A program made the position numbers and the translations under genes. A DNA stretch of 5,968 nucleotides from an uncultured bacterium (GTDB lineage: Bacteria > Bacillota > Clostridia > Oscillospirales > Oscillospiraceae), in contig CASEKM010000101.1 in NCBI GenBank assembly GCA_949288405.1, positions 1 to 5,968 on the forward strand. The letters are read 5' to 3'. The number at the start of each line of letters is the position of its first letter. Positions within the stretch are counted from its first letter, which is position 1. A model generated the notes under the pieces. That model was not told the origin of the DNA. It saw only the letters and a program-made list of their open reading frames with translations, and did no database searches. Positions 1-5,339 of this stretch are shown one piece after another.

Positions 1-75
1 GGGAGGGGCAAGCCCCTCCCCTACGGTTCTCAAAAAAACTTTCGGGATTGGGTAGGGGAGGCCCTTGGGCCTCCC
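1..75. repeat. Nested inverted repeat element (two hairpin arms)
   Basis: Bases 1-24 and the reverse complement of 52-75 match at 20 of 24 positions, so they form terminal inverted repeats around a 27-base spacer. Each arm is itself a perfect 9+2+9 hairpin (1-9/12-20 and 56-64/67-75). The four differences fall exactly at two paired positions of the hairpin (7/14 and 8/13), where G-C pairs in one arm are C-G pairs in the other, so both hairpins are preserved. The inner part CTCCCCTAC (16-24) also pairs perfectly with GTAGGGGAG (52-60), an alternative fold. The architecture resembles a BIME: two REP-like units head to head. Neither hairpin is followed by a T-run, so they are not intrinsic terminators. 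The element may continue left of the window. Family identity is unknown. Confidence 0.7.
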
Positions 76-238
76 ACCAGGGTTCGCACCGGTTCCGTTG
101 GCTCGGCAAACCCAGGCGCGGAAGCGGAACCGCATCGGCGGCAATTTTTGCAAACCCAGGGCCCAGTGGCCCGGCAGGAATTTAGAATGTCACTCAGATT
201 TTGCGCGCCGGAAATGATGCACAACCTCCCAGGAGAGC

Positions 239-257
239 GTCCCCCGTAATGGGGGAC
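239..257. repeat. 7-bp perfect hairpin
   Basis: GTCCCCC (239-245) pairs with GGGGGAC (251-257) around the loop GTAAT. There is no T-run after it, so it is not an intrinsic terminator. It is one of three hairpins spaced within about 110 bases in the non-coding block. Confidence 0.5.
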
Positions 258-273
258 CGGGGGAAAGGCGAAT

Positions 274-296
274 ATGAGCGCGGAGCGCTCATTTTG
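274..296 (+). repeat. 8-bp hairpin followed by four T residues
   Basis: ATGAGCGC (274-281) pairs with GCGCTCAT (285-292) around GGA, and TTTT follows if the last stem base is counted (292-295). On the + strand this has the outline of a weak intrinsic terminator, possibly for an upstream gene outside the window. However, the T-run is short and the neighbouring hairpins point rather to a repeat cluster. Confidence 0.4.
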
Positions 297-319
297 AGCC
301 GTCCTCCGGCGGCGTTTTG

Positions 320-347
320 GTGACTTTGCCGCCGCGGGCAAAGTCAC
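320..347. repeat. 11-bp perfect hairpin
   Basis: GTGACTTTGCC (320-330) pairs perfectly with GGCAAAGTCAC (337-347) around the six-base loop GCCGCG. It is the longest gap-free hairpin of the left half of this block. Neither strand has a T-run after it, so it is not a terminator. Its length and symmetry fit a dispersed palindromic repeat or the structural core of an untranslated RNA; the sequence alone does not decide. Confidence 0.6.
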
Positions 348-531
348 TCGCCGCCCGGGACCGGGGCCGTTAGAAAAGAAACCTATCTTTGGCGGCGAAA
401 TAGGGCAACATCCCAACGGCGCGCCGAGGTCGTCGCGCCCCACAAAGGGGCCAAAATCAAATGGGGACAGCGGGGGTTTGCCCCTGCTCTCCATTCGGAC
501 GGAACAGGAAAAAGCAGTCAAGCAAACAAGG

Positions 532-581
532 TTTTGCGCCCAAAAGTTCTTTTTGATTCTTTTTCTTGACAAGAAAAAGAA
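532..581 (-). repeat. Palindrome-ended repeat abutting cmk
   Basis: TTCTTTTTCTTG (557-568) and CAAGAAAAAGAA (570-581) form a perfect 12+1+12 palindrome ending 29 bases before the cmk ATG. Read on the minus strand from 581 to 532, the palindrome is followed by CAAAAAGAACTTTT, then GCGCAAAAC. That order is closely mirrored by the repeat at the end of ispF (5795-5841) on the + strand: palindrome, CAAAGAAACTTT, GCGAAAC. I read the two as members of one repeat family in opposite orientation, each with its palindrome facing the gene block. The similarity is by eye only. The TTGACA inside the palindrome (566-571) looks like a -35 box, but no -10 follows. Confidence 0.55.
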
Positions 582-610
582 TGGACAACTCACACGGAGC
601 GTATACAGTT

Positions 611-1288
611 ATGCAAGAGAGAAGTATCGCCATCGACGGCCCCGCCGGGGCCGGGAAGAGCACCCTGGCCCGGGCCCTCGCCCGGGAGCTGGGATATTTG
701 TATGTGGACACCGGGGCCATCTACCGCACGGTGGCCCTGCGGGCCCGTGAGGCCGGGGCGGACCCCGGCGATGGGGCCCAGGTGGAGCCCCTGCTGGCCG
801 GTCTGGACATCCGCATGGACTACGGCGGGGACGGGGTGCAGCACATGTACCTGTCCGGCCGGGACGTGACCGGGGCCATCCGGGAGAACGAGATCTCCGG
901 CATGGCCTCTAAGGTCGCCGCCCTGCCGGCGGTGCGGGCCTTCCTGCTGGAGTTCCAGCGGAAGCAGGCCCGGGACCACGACGTGGTCATGGACGGCCGG
1001 GACATCGGCACCGTGGTCCTGCCCCAGGCGGGCGTGAAGGTGTTCCTCACCGCCGCCCCGGAGGCCCGGGCCCGGCGCCGGACGCTGGAGCTGCAGCAGC
1101 GGGGCCAGGCGGCGGACTTTGACGAGATTTTAAGGGAGATCGCCGCCCGGGACGAGCAGGACCGGAACCGGCCTGTGGCCCCCCTCCGCCAGGCGGAGGA
1201 CGCCGTCCTGCTGGACACCACCGATTTGGATCTGAAGGGCAGCTTGGAGGCCCTCCTGACCCTTGTGAGAGGGAGGCTGAAGCTGTGA
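611..1288 (+). CDS. cmk: Cytidylate kinase
   Basis: Cytosolic (d)CMP kinase that transfers phosphate from ATP to CMP or dCMP, feeding CTP/dCTP synthesis for RNA, DNA and phospholipid precursors. The 225-residue product has the full family layout: P-loop GPAGAGKST at 10-18, the nucleotide-site stretch DTGAIYR at 33-39, SGRDVT at 82-87, the CMP-site motif DGRDIGTVV at 128-136, an arginine-rich lid around 152-157, and RDEQDRNRPVAPL at 180-192. Length is normal for the family. The ATG at 611 is chosen because family members begin a few residues before IAIDGPAGAGKST, and a GGAG lies at 596-599. An upstream TTG at 566 is in frame, but it would add 15 residues encoded largely by the palindromic repeat. 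The stop overlaps the plsC start (GTGA), so the two genes are translationally coupled. First gene of the cmk-plsC-ispH/rpsA operon. Confidence 0.96.
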   Translation: MQERSIAIDGPAGAGKSTLARALARELGYLYVDTGAIYRTVALRAREAGADPGDGAQVEPLLAGLDIRMDYGGDGVQHMYLSGRDVTGAIRENEISGMASKVAALPAVRAFLLEFQRKQARDHDVVMDGRDIGTVVLPQAGVKVFLTAAPEARARRRTLELQQRGQAADFDEILREIAARDEQDRNRPVAPLRQAEDAVLLDTTDLDLKGSLEALLTLVRGRLKL

Positions 1289-1884
1289 AGAACATGCTCT
1301 TTTGGTACCGGTTTTTGTACCGGCTGGTGTGGCCCTTCTTCTGTTTCTGCCACCCCATCCGGTCCGTGGGCCGGGAGAACATCCCCGAGGGGGGCGCGGT
1401 GATCTGCGCCAACCACTCCGCCCTGGCCGACCCCCTGATGGTCTGCTTTGCCGCCACCCTCCGCTGGCAGATCCGCCCCATGGCCAAGATCGAGCTCTCC
1501 CGGGTGCCGGTGGTGGGCTGGCTGCTGGGCAAGGCGGGCATCATCTTCGTGGACCGGGGCCACGCCGACGTCCACGCGGTGAAGGAGGCCCTCATGTGGC
1601 TCAAGCAGGGGGGCAAGATGCTGGTCTTTCCCGAGGGCACCCGGGTCCACGACGGCCAGGAGGTGGAGGCCAAGGGCGGAGCGGCCCTGTTCGCCACCCG
1701 CACGGGGGTGCCCATCGTGCCCGTCTACGTGTCCCGGAAGAAGTACTGGTTCCGCCGCAGCCCGGTGATCATCGGGGCGCCCATCTACCCCAAGATCGCC
1801 GGACGGAAGGCCACCTCGGAGGAGCTGGACCGGATCATGAACGACGTGATGGCGCAGATCTACAAAATGGGGGAGAGCGCATGA
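1285..1884 (+). CDS. plsC: 1-acyl-sn-glycerol-3-phosphate acyltransferase (PlsC family)
   Basis: Membrane-associated acyltransferase expected to acylate lysophosphatidic acid at position 2, giving phosphatidic acid for phospholipid synthesis. The 199-residue protein shows the acyltransferase blocks in order: catalytic HX4D within NHSALADP (43-50, H44 and D49), GIIFVDR (85-91), the glycerol-phosphate-binding FPEGTR (115-120), and VPIVPVY (142-148). The N-terminus (residues 4-22) is aromatic and hydrophobic and probably contacts or enters the membrane. The start is GTG at 1285, eight bases after GGGAGG (1271-1276) and overlapping the cmk stop by four bases. The stop overlaps the ATG of ispH-rpsA (ATGA at 1881-1884). 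The short form of the family is typical in Clostridia. The acyl donor (acyl-ACP, acyl-CoA) cannot be read from the sequence, and a related lysophospholipid acyltransferase role is possible. Confidence 0.9.
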   Translation: MKNMLFWYRFLYRLVWPFFCFCHPIRSVGRENIPEGGAVICANHSALADPLMVCFAATLRWQIRPMAKIELSRVPVVGWLLGKAGIIFVDRGHADVHAVKEALMWLKQGGKMLVFPEGTRVHDGQEVEAKGGAALFATRTGVPIVPVYVSRKKYWFRRSPVIIGAPIYPKIAGRKATSEELDRIMNDVMAQIYKMGESA

Positions 1885-3827
1885 GGACGTTTCGTCTGGC
1901 CAAGTCCGCCGGTTTCTGCTACGGGGTGCGGCGGGCGGTGGAGCTGGCCCAGTCCGCCGCCGCCTCCGGGGAGCCCTGCGTCATGCTGGGCCACATCATC
2001 CACAACCAGGATGTGGTGGACCGGCTGGCGGCCCAGGGCCTGCGGACGGTGGAGTCCCCCCAGCAGGTGCCGGAGGGCTGTCAGGTGGTCATCCGCTCCC
2101 ACGGGGAGAGCCGTGCCACCTATCAGGCCCTCGAGGCCAGGGGGGCGAAGATCCTGGACGCCACCTGCCCCAATGTGAAGCGCATCCACCAACTCGTCTC
2201 CCAGGCGGAGGAGCAGGGCCGTCAGCCGGTGATCGTGGGGACGCCGGACCACCCGGAGGTGGCGGCCATCGCCGGCTGGTGCAGCCGTCCGGTGGTGGTC
2301 TCCGGGGCGGAAGACCTGGAAAAATGGCTCTCTCAGGACCCCCAGCGGAGGGCGCTGCCCCTCACGTTTGTCTCCCAAACCACCTCCACACAAAAAATTT
2401 GGGAAGACTGCGTGAAAAAAGCAAAAAAAGAGTGTACAAATCCAGAATTTTTTGATACAATATGCGGAGCGACATCAAAACGCCAGGAGGAAGCCCATCA
2501 GTTGGCCGCAGGATGCGACAACATGGTGGTCATCGGCGACCGGAAGAGCTCCAACACCAGGCGCTTGGCTGAGATCTGCGGGGAGGTCTGCCCCAATGTA
2601 CAGCGGATCGAACGGGCGGAGGAGCTGGACTGGAGCCGGCTGGCCCAGGCAGAAGTTGTCGGCATCACGGCGGGTGCTTCCACACCCGCGTGGATAATAA
2701 AGGAGGTTTGTGACAAAATGAGCGATGAAATCATGGAGATCGAGGAGTCCTTTGCTGACATGCTGGAGCAATCGATCAAAACTTTGAATAATGGGGATAA
2801 GGTAACCGGTACTGTGGTAGCCATCACACCGACCGAGGTCCAGGTGGACCTGGGTACCAAGCACTCCGGCTACATTCCCGTCTCTGAGCTCAGCGACGAT
2901 CCCAACGCCAAGGCGGAGGACCTGGTGAAGGTGGGCGACGAGATCGAGGCCATCGTGGTCCGGGTCAACGACCAGGAGGGCGTGGTCACCCTGTCCAAGC
3001 GCCGTCTGGACGTGGACAAGCACTGGGAGGAGATCGAGTCCGCCCGTGAGAACGAGACCGTGCTGGAGGGCGTGGTCACCGAGGACAACAAGGGCGGCGT
3101 CGTGGTGTCCGTGAAGGGCATCCGGGTGTTCGTTCCCGCCTCTCAGACCGGCCTGCCCCGTGAGACTCCCATGAGCACTCTGGTGAAGGAGAAGGTCCGC
3201 CTGGTCATCACCGAGGTCAACCGCGCCCGCCGCCGTGTGGTGGGCTCCATCAGCCGCGTCATCCGCGCCGAGCGGGCCGCCGCCGCTGAGAAGGTCTGGG
3301 CCGAGATCGAGGACGGCAAGCACTACACCGGCACCGTGAAGTCCCTGACTTCCTACGGCGCCTTCGTGGACATCGGCGGCGTGGACGGCATGGTCCACAT
3401 CTCCGAGCTGTCCTGGAGCCGCATCAAGCACCCCTCCGAGGTGGTGAAGGTGGGCGACACCGTGGACGTGTACGTCATCTCCTTCGACAAGGAGAAGAAG
3501 AAGATCTCCCTGGGCATGAAGGACCGCAGCCAGGATCCCTGGACTGTGTTCACCACCACCTATCAGCCGGGCGACACCGCCAATGTACGGGTGGTCAAGC
3601 TGATGCCCTTCGGCGCCTTTGCTGAGGTGGTGCCCGGTGTGGACGGCCTGATCCACATCTCCCAGATCGCCGACCACCGCATCGAGAAGCCCGGCGACGT
3701 GCTGGCCGAGGGCGATAAGGTGGACGTGAAGATCACCGACGTGGATATGGAGAACAAGAAGGTCTCCCTGTCCATCCGCGCTCTGCTGGAGGAGGGCCCC
3801 GCTGAGGAGCCCGCCGAGGAGGAGTAA
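1881..3827 (+). CDS. ispH-rpsA: IspH (HMBPP reductase) fused to ribosomal protein S1
   Basis: A 648-residue fusion. Residues 1 to about 279 are 4-hydroxy-3-methylbut-2-enyl diphosphate reductase, the last MEP-pathway step, making IPP and DMAPP with a 4Fe-4S cluster. Cluster cysteines are C13 (GFCYGV), C96 (DATCPNV) and C195 (DTICGAT). Substrate residues are H41, H74 (RSHGE), H124 and E126 (DHPEV), T167, SSN at 223-225, and S267 (TAGAST). Residues 305-373, 393-460, 479-547 and 564-633 are four S1 RNA-binding domains, the last two being the most canonical (YGAFVDIGGVDGMVHISEL, FGAFAEV..GVDGLIHISQI). The tail is acidic. IspH-S1 fusions are known in Clostridia. The ATG at 1881 follows GGGAGAG and overlaps the plsC stop; an in-frame upstream extension to 1302 is only an open frame crossing plsC. 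The segment 2391-2480 is AT-rich, with codons (ATA, TCA, ACA, AAA) unlike its surroundings. An internal ribosome site may also yield separate S1. Confidence 0.95.
   Translation: MRTFRLAKSAGFCYGVRRAVELAQSAAASGEPCVMLGHIIHNQDVVDRLAAQGLRTVESPQQVPEGCQVVIRSHGESRATYQALEARGAKILDATCPNVKRIHQLVSQAEEQGRQPVIVGTPDHPEVAAIAGWCSRPVVVSGAEDLEKWLSQDPQRRALPLTFVSQTTSTQKIWEDCVKKAKKECTNPEFFDTICGATSKRQEEAHQLAAGCDNMVVIGDRKSSNTRRLAEICGEVCPNVQRIERAEELDWSRLAQAEVVGITAGASTPAWIIKEVCDKMSDEIMEIEESFADMLEQSIKTLNNGDKVTGTVVAITPTEVQVDLGTKHSGYIPVSELSDDPNAKAEDLVKVGDEIEAIVVRVNDQEGVVTLSKRRLDVDKHWEEIESARENETVLEGVVTEDNKGGVVVSVKGIRVFVPASQTGLPRETPMSTLVKEKVRLVITEVNRARRRVVGSISRVIRAERAAAAEKVWAEIEDGKHYTGTVKSLTSYGAFVDIGGVDGMVHISELSWSRIKHPSEVVKVGDTVDVYVISFDKEKKKISLGMKDRSQDPWTVFTTTYQPGDTANVRVVKLMPFGAFAEVVPGVDGLIHISQIADHRIEKPGDVLAEGDKVDVKITDVDMENKKVSLSIRALLEEGPAEEPAEEE
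2433..2461 (+). promoter_or_regulatory. Candidate internal promoter within ispH
   Basis: TGTACA (2433-2438), a 17-base spacer, then TACAAT (2456-2461) preceded by TGA (2453-2455), giving an extended -10 of the form TGnTACAAT. It matches the sigma-A consensus at 4 of 6 positions in the -35 and 5 of 6 in the -10. It lies in an AT-rich island (60 of 90 bases A or T over 2391-2480) inside an otherwise GC-rich gene. Transcription would start near 2468, about 250 bases upstream of the in-frame ATG of the S1 part. This is a prediction; AT-rich codons around the C195 region could produce it by chance. Confidence 0.4.
2699..2720 (+). promoter_or_regulatory. rpsA: Internal ribosome-binding site and start for free S1
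   Basis: AAAGGAGG (2699-2706) is a perfect anti-Shine-Dalgarno match, followed after 11 bases by ATG at 2718-2720. The ATG is in frame with the fusion and is its M280, at the junction between the IspH domain and the S1 part. Translation from here would give a 369-residue four-domain S1, beginning MSDEIMEIEES, about the size of stand-alone S1 proteins in Firmicutes. The same bases encode IIKEVCDKM, the end of IspH, so part of the match could be protein constraint. Even so, the fit is better than that of several true gene starts in this window. Confidence 0.55.
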
Positions 3828-3857
3828 GCTCCTTTCCGCTGTGAAAGAAGAATGAGG

Positions 3858-3886
3858 AAAGCGCCGCCCGGTGGGCGGCGCTTTTT
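3858..3886 (+). terminator. Intrinsic terminator of the cmk-plsC-ispH/rpsA operon
   Basis: GCGCCGCCC (3861-3869) pairs with GGGCGGCGC (3873-3881) around GGT. AAA before and TTT after extend the stem to 12 pairs, and a run of five T follows (3882-3886). It begins 30 bases after the rpsA stop codon and separates this unit from the promoter ahead of carD. Confidence 0.93.
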
Positions 3887-3920
3887 CCATATACTGCCCG
3901 GGCGGGCCAGCGCGTGGGTT

Positions 3921-3987
3921 AAAATTCTGGAAAAATCTTTGGAAAAAGTGAAAAAACCTTGTCAAAGTTTCGAGAACTGGGTATAAT
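3921..3987 (+). promoter_or_regulatory. Promoter of the carD-ispD-ispF unit with upstream A-tracts
   Basis: TTGTCA (3959-3964), a 17-base spacer and a perfect TATAAT (3982-3987) form a strong sigma-A-type promoter. The expected start of transcription is near 3994, leaving a leader of about 65 bases before the carD start codon. Upstream of the -35 are four A-tracts (3921-3924, 3931-3935, 3943-3947, 3951-3956) with centres 8 to 12 bases apart, close to one helical turn. They may act as an UP element or bend the DNA. It is the clearest promoter in the window. Confidence 0.85.
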
Positions 3988-4045
3988 ATCCTTGGGTAAT
4001 TATTTTTATGTGAGACGAGCGCGGAAAAACGGAAGAGACAGGACT

Positions 4046-4061
4046 GGAGGTGTTACCGTTG
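4046..4061 (+). promoter_or_regulatory. Ribosome-binding site fixing the TTG start of carD
   Basis: GGAGGTG (4046-4052) lies at ideal distance (eight bases after GGAGG) from TTG at 4059-4061. An in-frame GTG at 4050 overlaps this Shine-Dalgarno sequence and has no ribosome site of its own, so it is unlikely to be the start. Confidence 0.75.
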
Positions 4062-4535
4062 TTTCACATTGGGGACAAGGTCGTCCATCCCATGCACGGA
4101 GCGGGCATTGTAGAGAGTATCGTACAGAAGAAAGTAAACGGCGTGACCCGGGACTACTATGTGCTCAAGCTCCCGGTGCGGGCCATGGTGGTGATGGTGC
4201 CGGTGGAGCACTGCGAGGAGATCGGCGTGCGCCCCATTGTGGACCGGGCGCTGGCCGACCGGGTGCTGGAGGAGATCCCCTCCCTCCAGGTGGACATGAC
4301 CTCCAACTGGAACCGGCGGTACCGGGAGAATATGGAGCGCCTGAAGAGCGGGGACCTGTTCCAGGTGGCCCAGGTGGTCAAGGGGCTCATGCTCCGGGAC
4401 GTGGACCGGGGCCTGTCCACCGGGGAGCGGAAGATGCTCCACTCCGCCAAACAGATCTTGATCTCCGAAATCGTCATGTGTCAGAGCAGCAGCTATGAGG
4501 ACGTGGAGGAGCGCATCAACCAGGCGCTGGCGTAA
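4059..4535 (+). CDS. carD: CarD/CdnL-family RNA polymerase-binding transcription factor
   Basis: A 158-residue CarD/CdnL protein. In studied members the N-terminal Tudor-like domain binds the RNA polymerase beta subunit (the fold shared with the RNAP-interaction domain of Mfd), and the helical C-terminal domain contacts the upstream edge of the promoter bubble, stabilising open complexes. Here residues 2-16 give the family signature FHIGDKVVHPMHGAG, about 1-60 form the beta-rich domain, and 70-158 are helical. W84 within NWNRRYREN aligns with the bubble-contacting tryptophan of mycobacterial CarD. GLSTGERKMLHSAKQIL (118-134) is the conserved helix. The start is the TTG at 4059. It is the first gene after a strong promoter and is followed by ispD and ispF, the same order as carD-ispD-ispF in mycobacteria. 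No DNA-specific regulator domain is present, so a global role is inferred. Its targets are unknown. Confidence 0.92.
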   Translation: MFHIGDKVVHPMHGAGIVESIVQKKVNGVTRDYYVLKLPVRAMVVMVPVEHCEEIGVRPIVDRALADRVLEEIPSLQVDMTSNWNRRYRENMERLKSGDLFQVAQVVKGLMLRDVDRGLSTGERKMLHSAKQILISEIVMCQSSSYEDVEERINQALA

Positions 4536-4546
4536 TACAATAGACC

Positions 4547-4583
4547 AAAAGAGGACAAGGGGGAGCCGCAGGGCTCCTCTTTT
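4547..4583 (+). terminator. Hairpin with short T-run between carD and ispD (weak terminator or attenuator)
   Basis: GGAGCC (4562-4567) pairs with GGCTCC (4572-4577) around GCAG and is followed by TCTTTT. In addition AAAAGAGGA (4547-4555) can pair with TCCTCTTTT (4575-4583), a second fold sharing the right-hand strand. The T-run is only four long and the gap between genes is 67 bases, so partial termination or RNA processing that lowers ispD-ispF relative to carD is more likely than full termination. No promoter is evident in the gap. Confidence 0.55.
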
Positions 4584-4602
4584 GCGGAGGTGAGGGCAAA
4601 GT

Positions 4603-5337
4603 ATGGCAGGTCTCTTTTCCCGGCTGGGCCGGAAGCGGACGCCTCAGGTCTGGTCCGCCGTGGTGGTGGCCGCTGGGAGCGCCCGGCGGATGGAGGGCAT
4701 CGACAAGGTGCTGGCCCCCCTGGGCGGGGTGCCGGTGCTGGTACATACCCTGAGGGCCTTTCAGCAGTGCCCCCGGATCACCCAGGTGGTGGTGGTCACC
4801 CGGGAGGACTTGCTGGTGGAGGTGGCGGACCTGTGCCGGGACTTCGCCCTCACCAAGGTGACCAAGGTGGTCAAGGGCGGGGCGGAGCGCATCCACTCCG
4901 TCCAGGCGGGCCTCAATGAGGTGCGGGAGGACGCGGAGCTCATCGCCATCCACGACGGGGCCCGGCCCCTGCTGCCCCCCGATGTGCTGGAGGAGGTCCT
5001 CCAGAGGGCGGCCCAGACGGGGGCCGCCGCACCGGCGGTGCCCATCACCGACACGGTGAAGCGGGCAGAGGACGGCCTGGCGGTGGAGACGGTGGACCGC
5101 GCCACCCTGTTCGCCGTCCAGACCCCCCAGGTGTTCCAGGCCGACCTGATCCGGGCGGCGGTGCACAAGGCCCTGGAGGACGGGGCGGTGCTCACCGACG
5201 ACTGCGCCGCCGTGGAGCGGCTGGGGATGAAGGTGTCCCTGACCCGGGGGAGCCGGGAGAATCTGAAGCTGACCACCCCCTTTGACCTGGTGGTGGGGGA
5301 GGCCGTGCTGGCGGCCAGAGAGAGGGGAGAGCTGTGA
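4603..5337 (+). CDS. ispD: 2-C-methyl-D-erythritol 4-phosphate cytidylyltransferase
   Basis: Cytosolic MEP-pathway enzyme joining MEP and CTP to give CDP-methylerythritol and pyrophosphate. The 244-residue protein has the CTP-binding AAGSARRM (23-30) with K35, GGAERIHSV (92-100), HDGARP (117-122), and DT (150-151). It also has the substrate-site arginine R166 in VDRATLFAVQTPQ, DD at 199-200, and K222 in ENLKLTTPFDL. These correspond to K27, the D106 region, R157 and K213 of the E. coli enzyme. About 16 extra, partly basic residues (MAGLFSRLGRKRTPQV) precede the catalytic core. The ATG at 4603 is supported by GGAGGTGA (4586-4593), a full-length anti-Shine-Dalgarno match nine bases upstream. 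The stop lies two bases before the ispF ATG, so the pair is coupled. The Cmk encoded upstream contributes to the CTP supply this enzyme uses. Confidence 0.95.
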   Translation: MAGLFSRLGRKRTPQVWSAVVVAAGSARRMEGIDKVLAPLGGVPVLVHTLRAFQQCPRITQVVVVTREDLLVEVADLCRDFALTKVTKVVKGGAERIHSVQAGLNEVREDAELIAIHDGARPLLPPDVLEEVLQRAAQTGAAAPAVPITDTVKRAEDGLAVETVDRATLFAVQTPQVFQADLIRAAVHKALEDGAVLTDDCAAVERLGMKVSLTRGSRENLKLTTPFDLVVGEAVLAARERGEL

Positions 5338-5339
5338 CC

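Larger units (their letters stand above)
1..610. other. Repeat-rich non-coding block upstream of cmk
   Basis: About 610 bases without a convincing gene. The block is dense in short perfect inverted repeats (1-20, 56-75, 239-257, 274-292, 320-347, 557-581), listed separately. It also has an 11-base direct repeat GCAAACCCAGG at 106-116 and 150-160, and an 8-base inverted pair at 90-97 and 125-132. A long open frame exists on the minus strand (593 down to 30), but it reads straight through the palindromes, opens with GTG without a ribosome site, and its translation is low-complexity and resembles no family I know. I see no tRNA or rRNA. I could not find a convincing -35/-10 pair for cmk here: the TTGACA at 566-571 has no matching -10 at 16-18 bases. 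The operon promoter is therefore unassigned. Most likely this is a cluster of interspersed palindromic repeats. Confidence 0.7.

Noticed and set aside
30..593. 187-codon open frame on the minus strand in the upstream block
   Set aside because: It starts with GTG, has no ribosome-binding sequence, crosses every palindrome in the block, and its translation is low-complexity without a recognisable domain. High GC content keeps frames open by chance. It may still appear as a hypothetical protein in databases.
566..594. TTGACA in the palindrome as a -35 box for cmk
   Set aside because: At 16-18 bases downstream the sequence is near CTCACA, with no resemblance to TATAAT. TATACA at 602-607 is 30 bases away, too far.
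1302..1880. In-frame N-terminal extension of the IspH-S1 frame
   Set aside because: It lies over plsC in another frame and has a proline/glycine/arginine-rich translation. The family-typical IspH start is the ATG at 1881 with a ribosome site and a 4-base overlap with plsC.
2423..2432. Run of seven A (2423-2429) in ispH as a programmed frameshift or slippage site
   Set aside because: A -1 shift would hit a TGA at 2453-2455 and cut IspH before its third cluster cysteine. No stimulatory structure was seen downstream, and the frame is intact, so it is treated as part of the AT-rich island.
2475..3965. 496-codon minus-strand open frame opposite rpsA
   Set aside because: Histidine/leucine/glycine-rich shadow of the real gene caused by G/C-ending codons; no ribosome site and no family resemblance. 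The same applies to minus-strand frames opposite cmk, carD, ispD and ispF.
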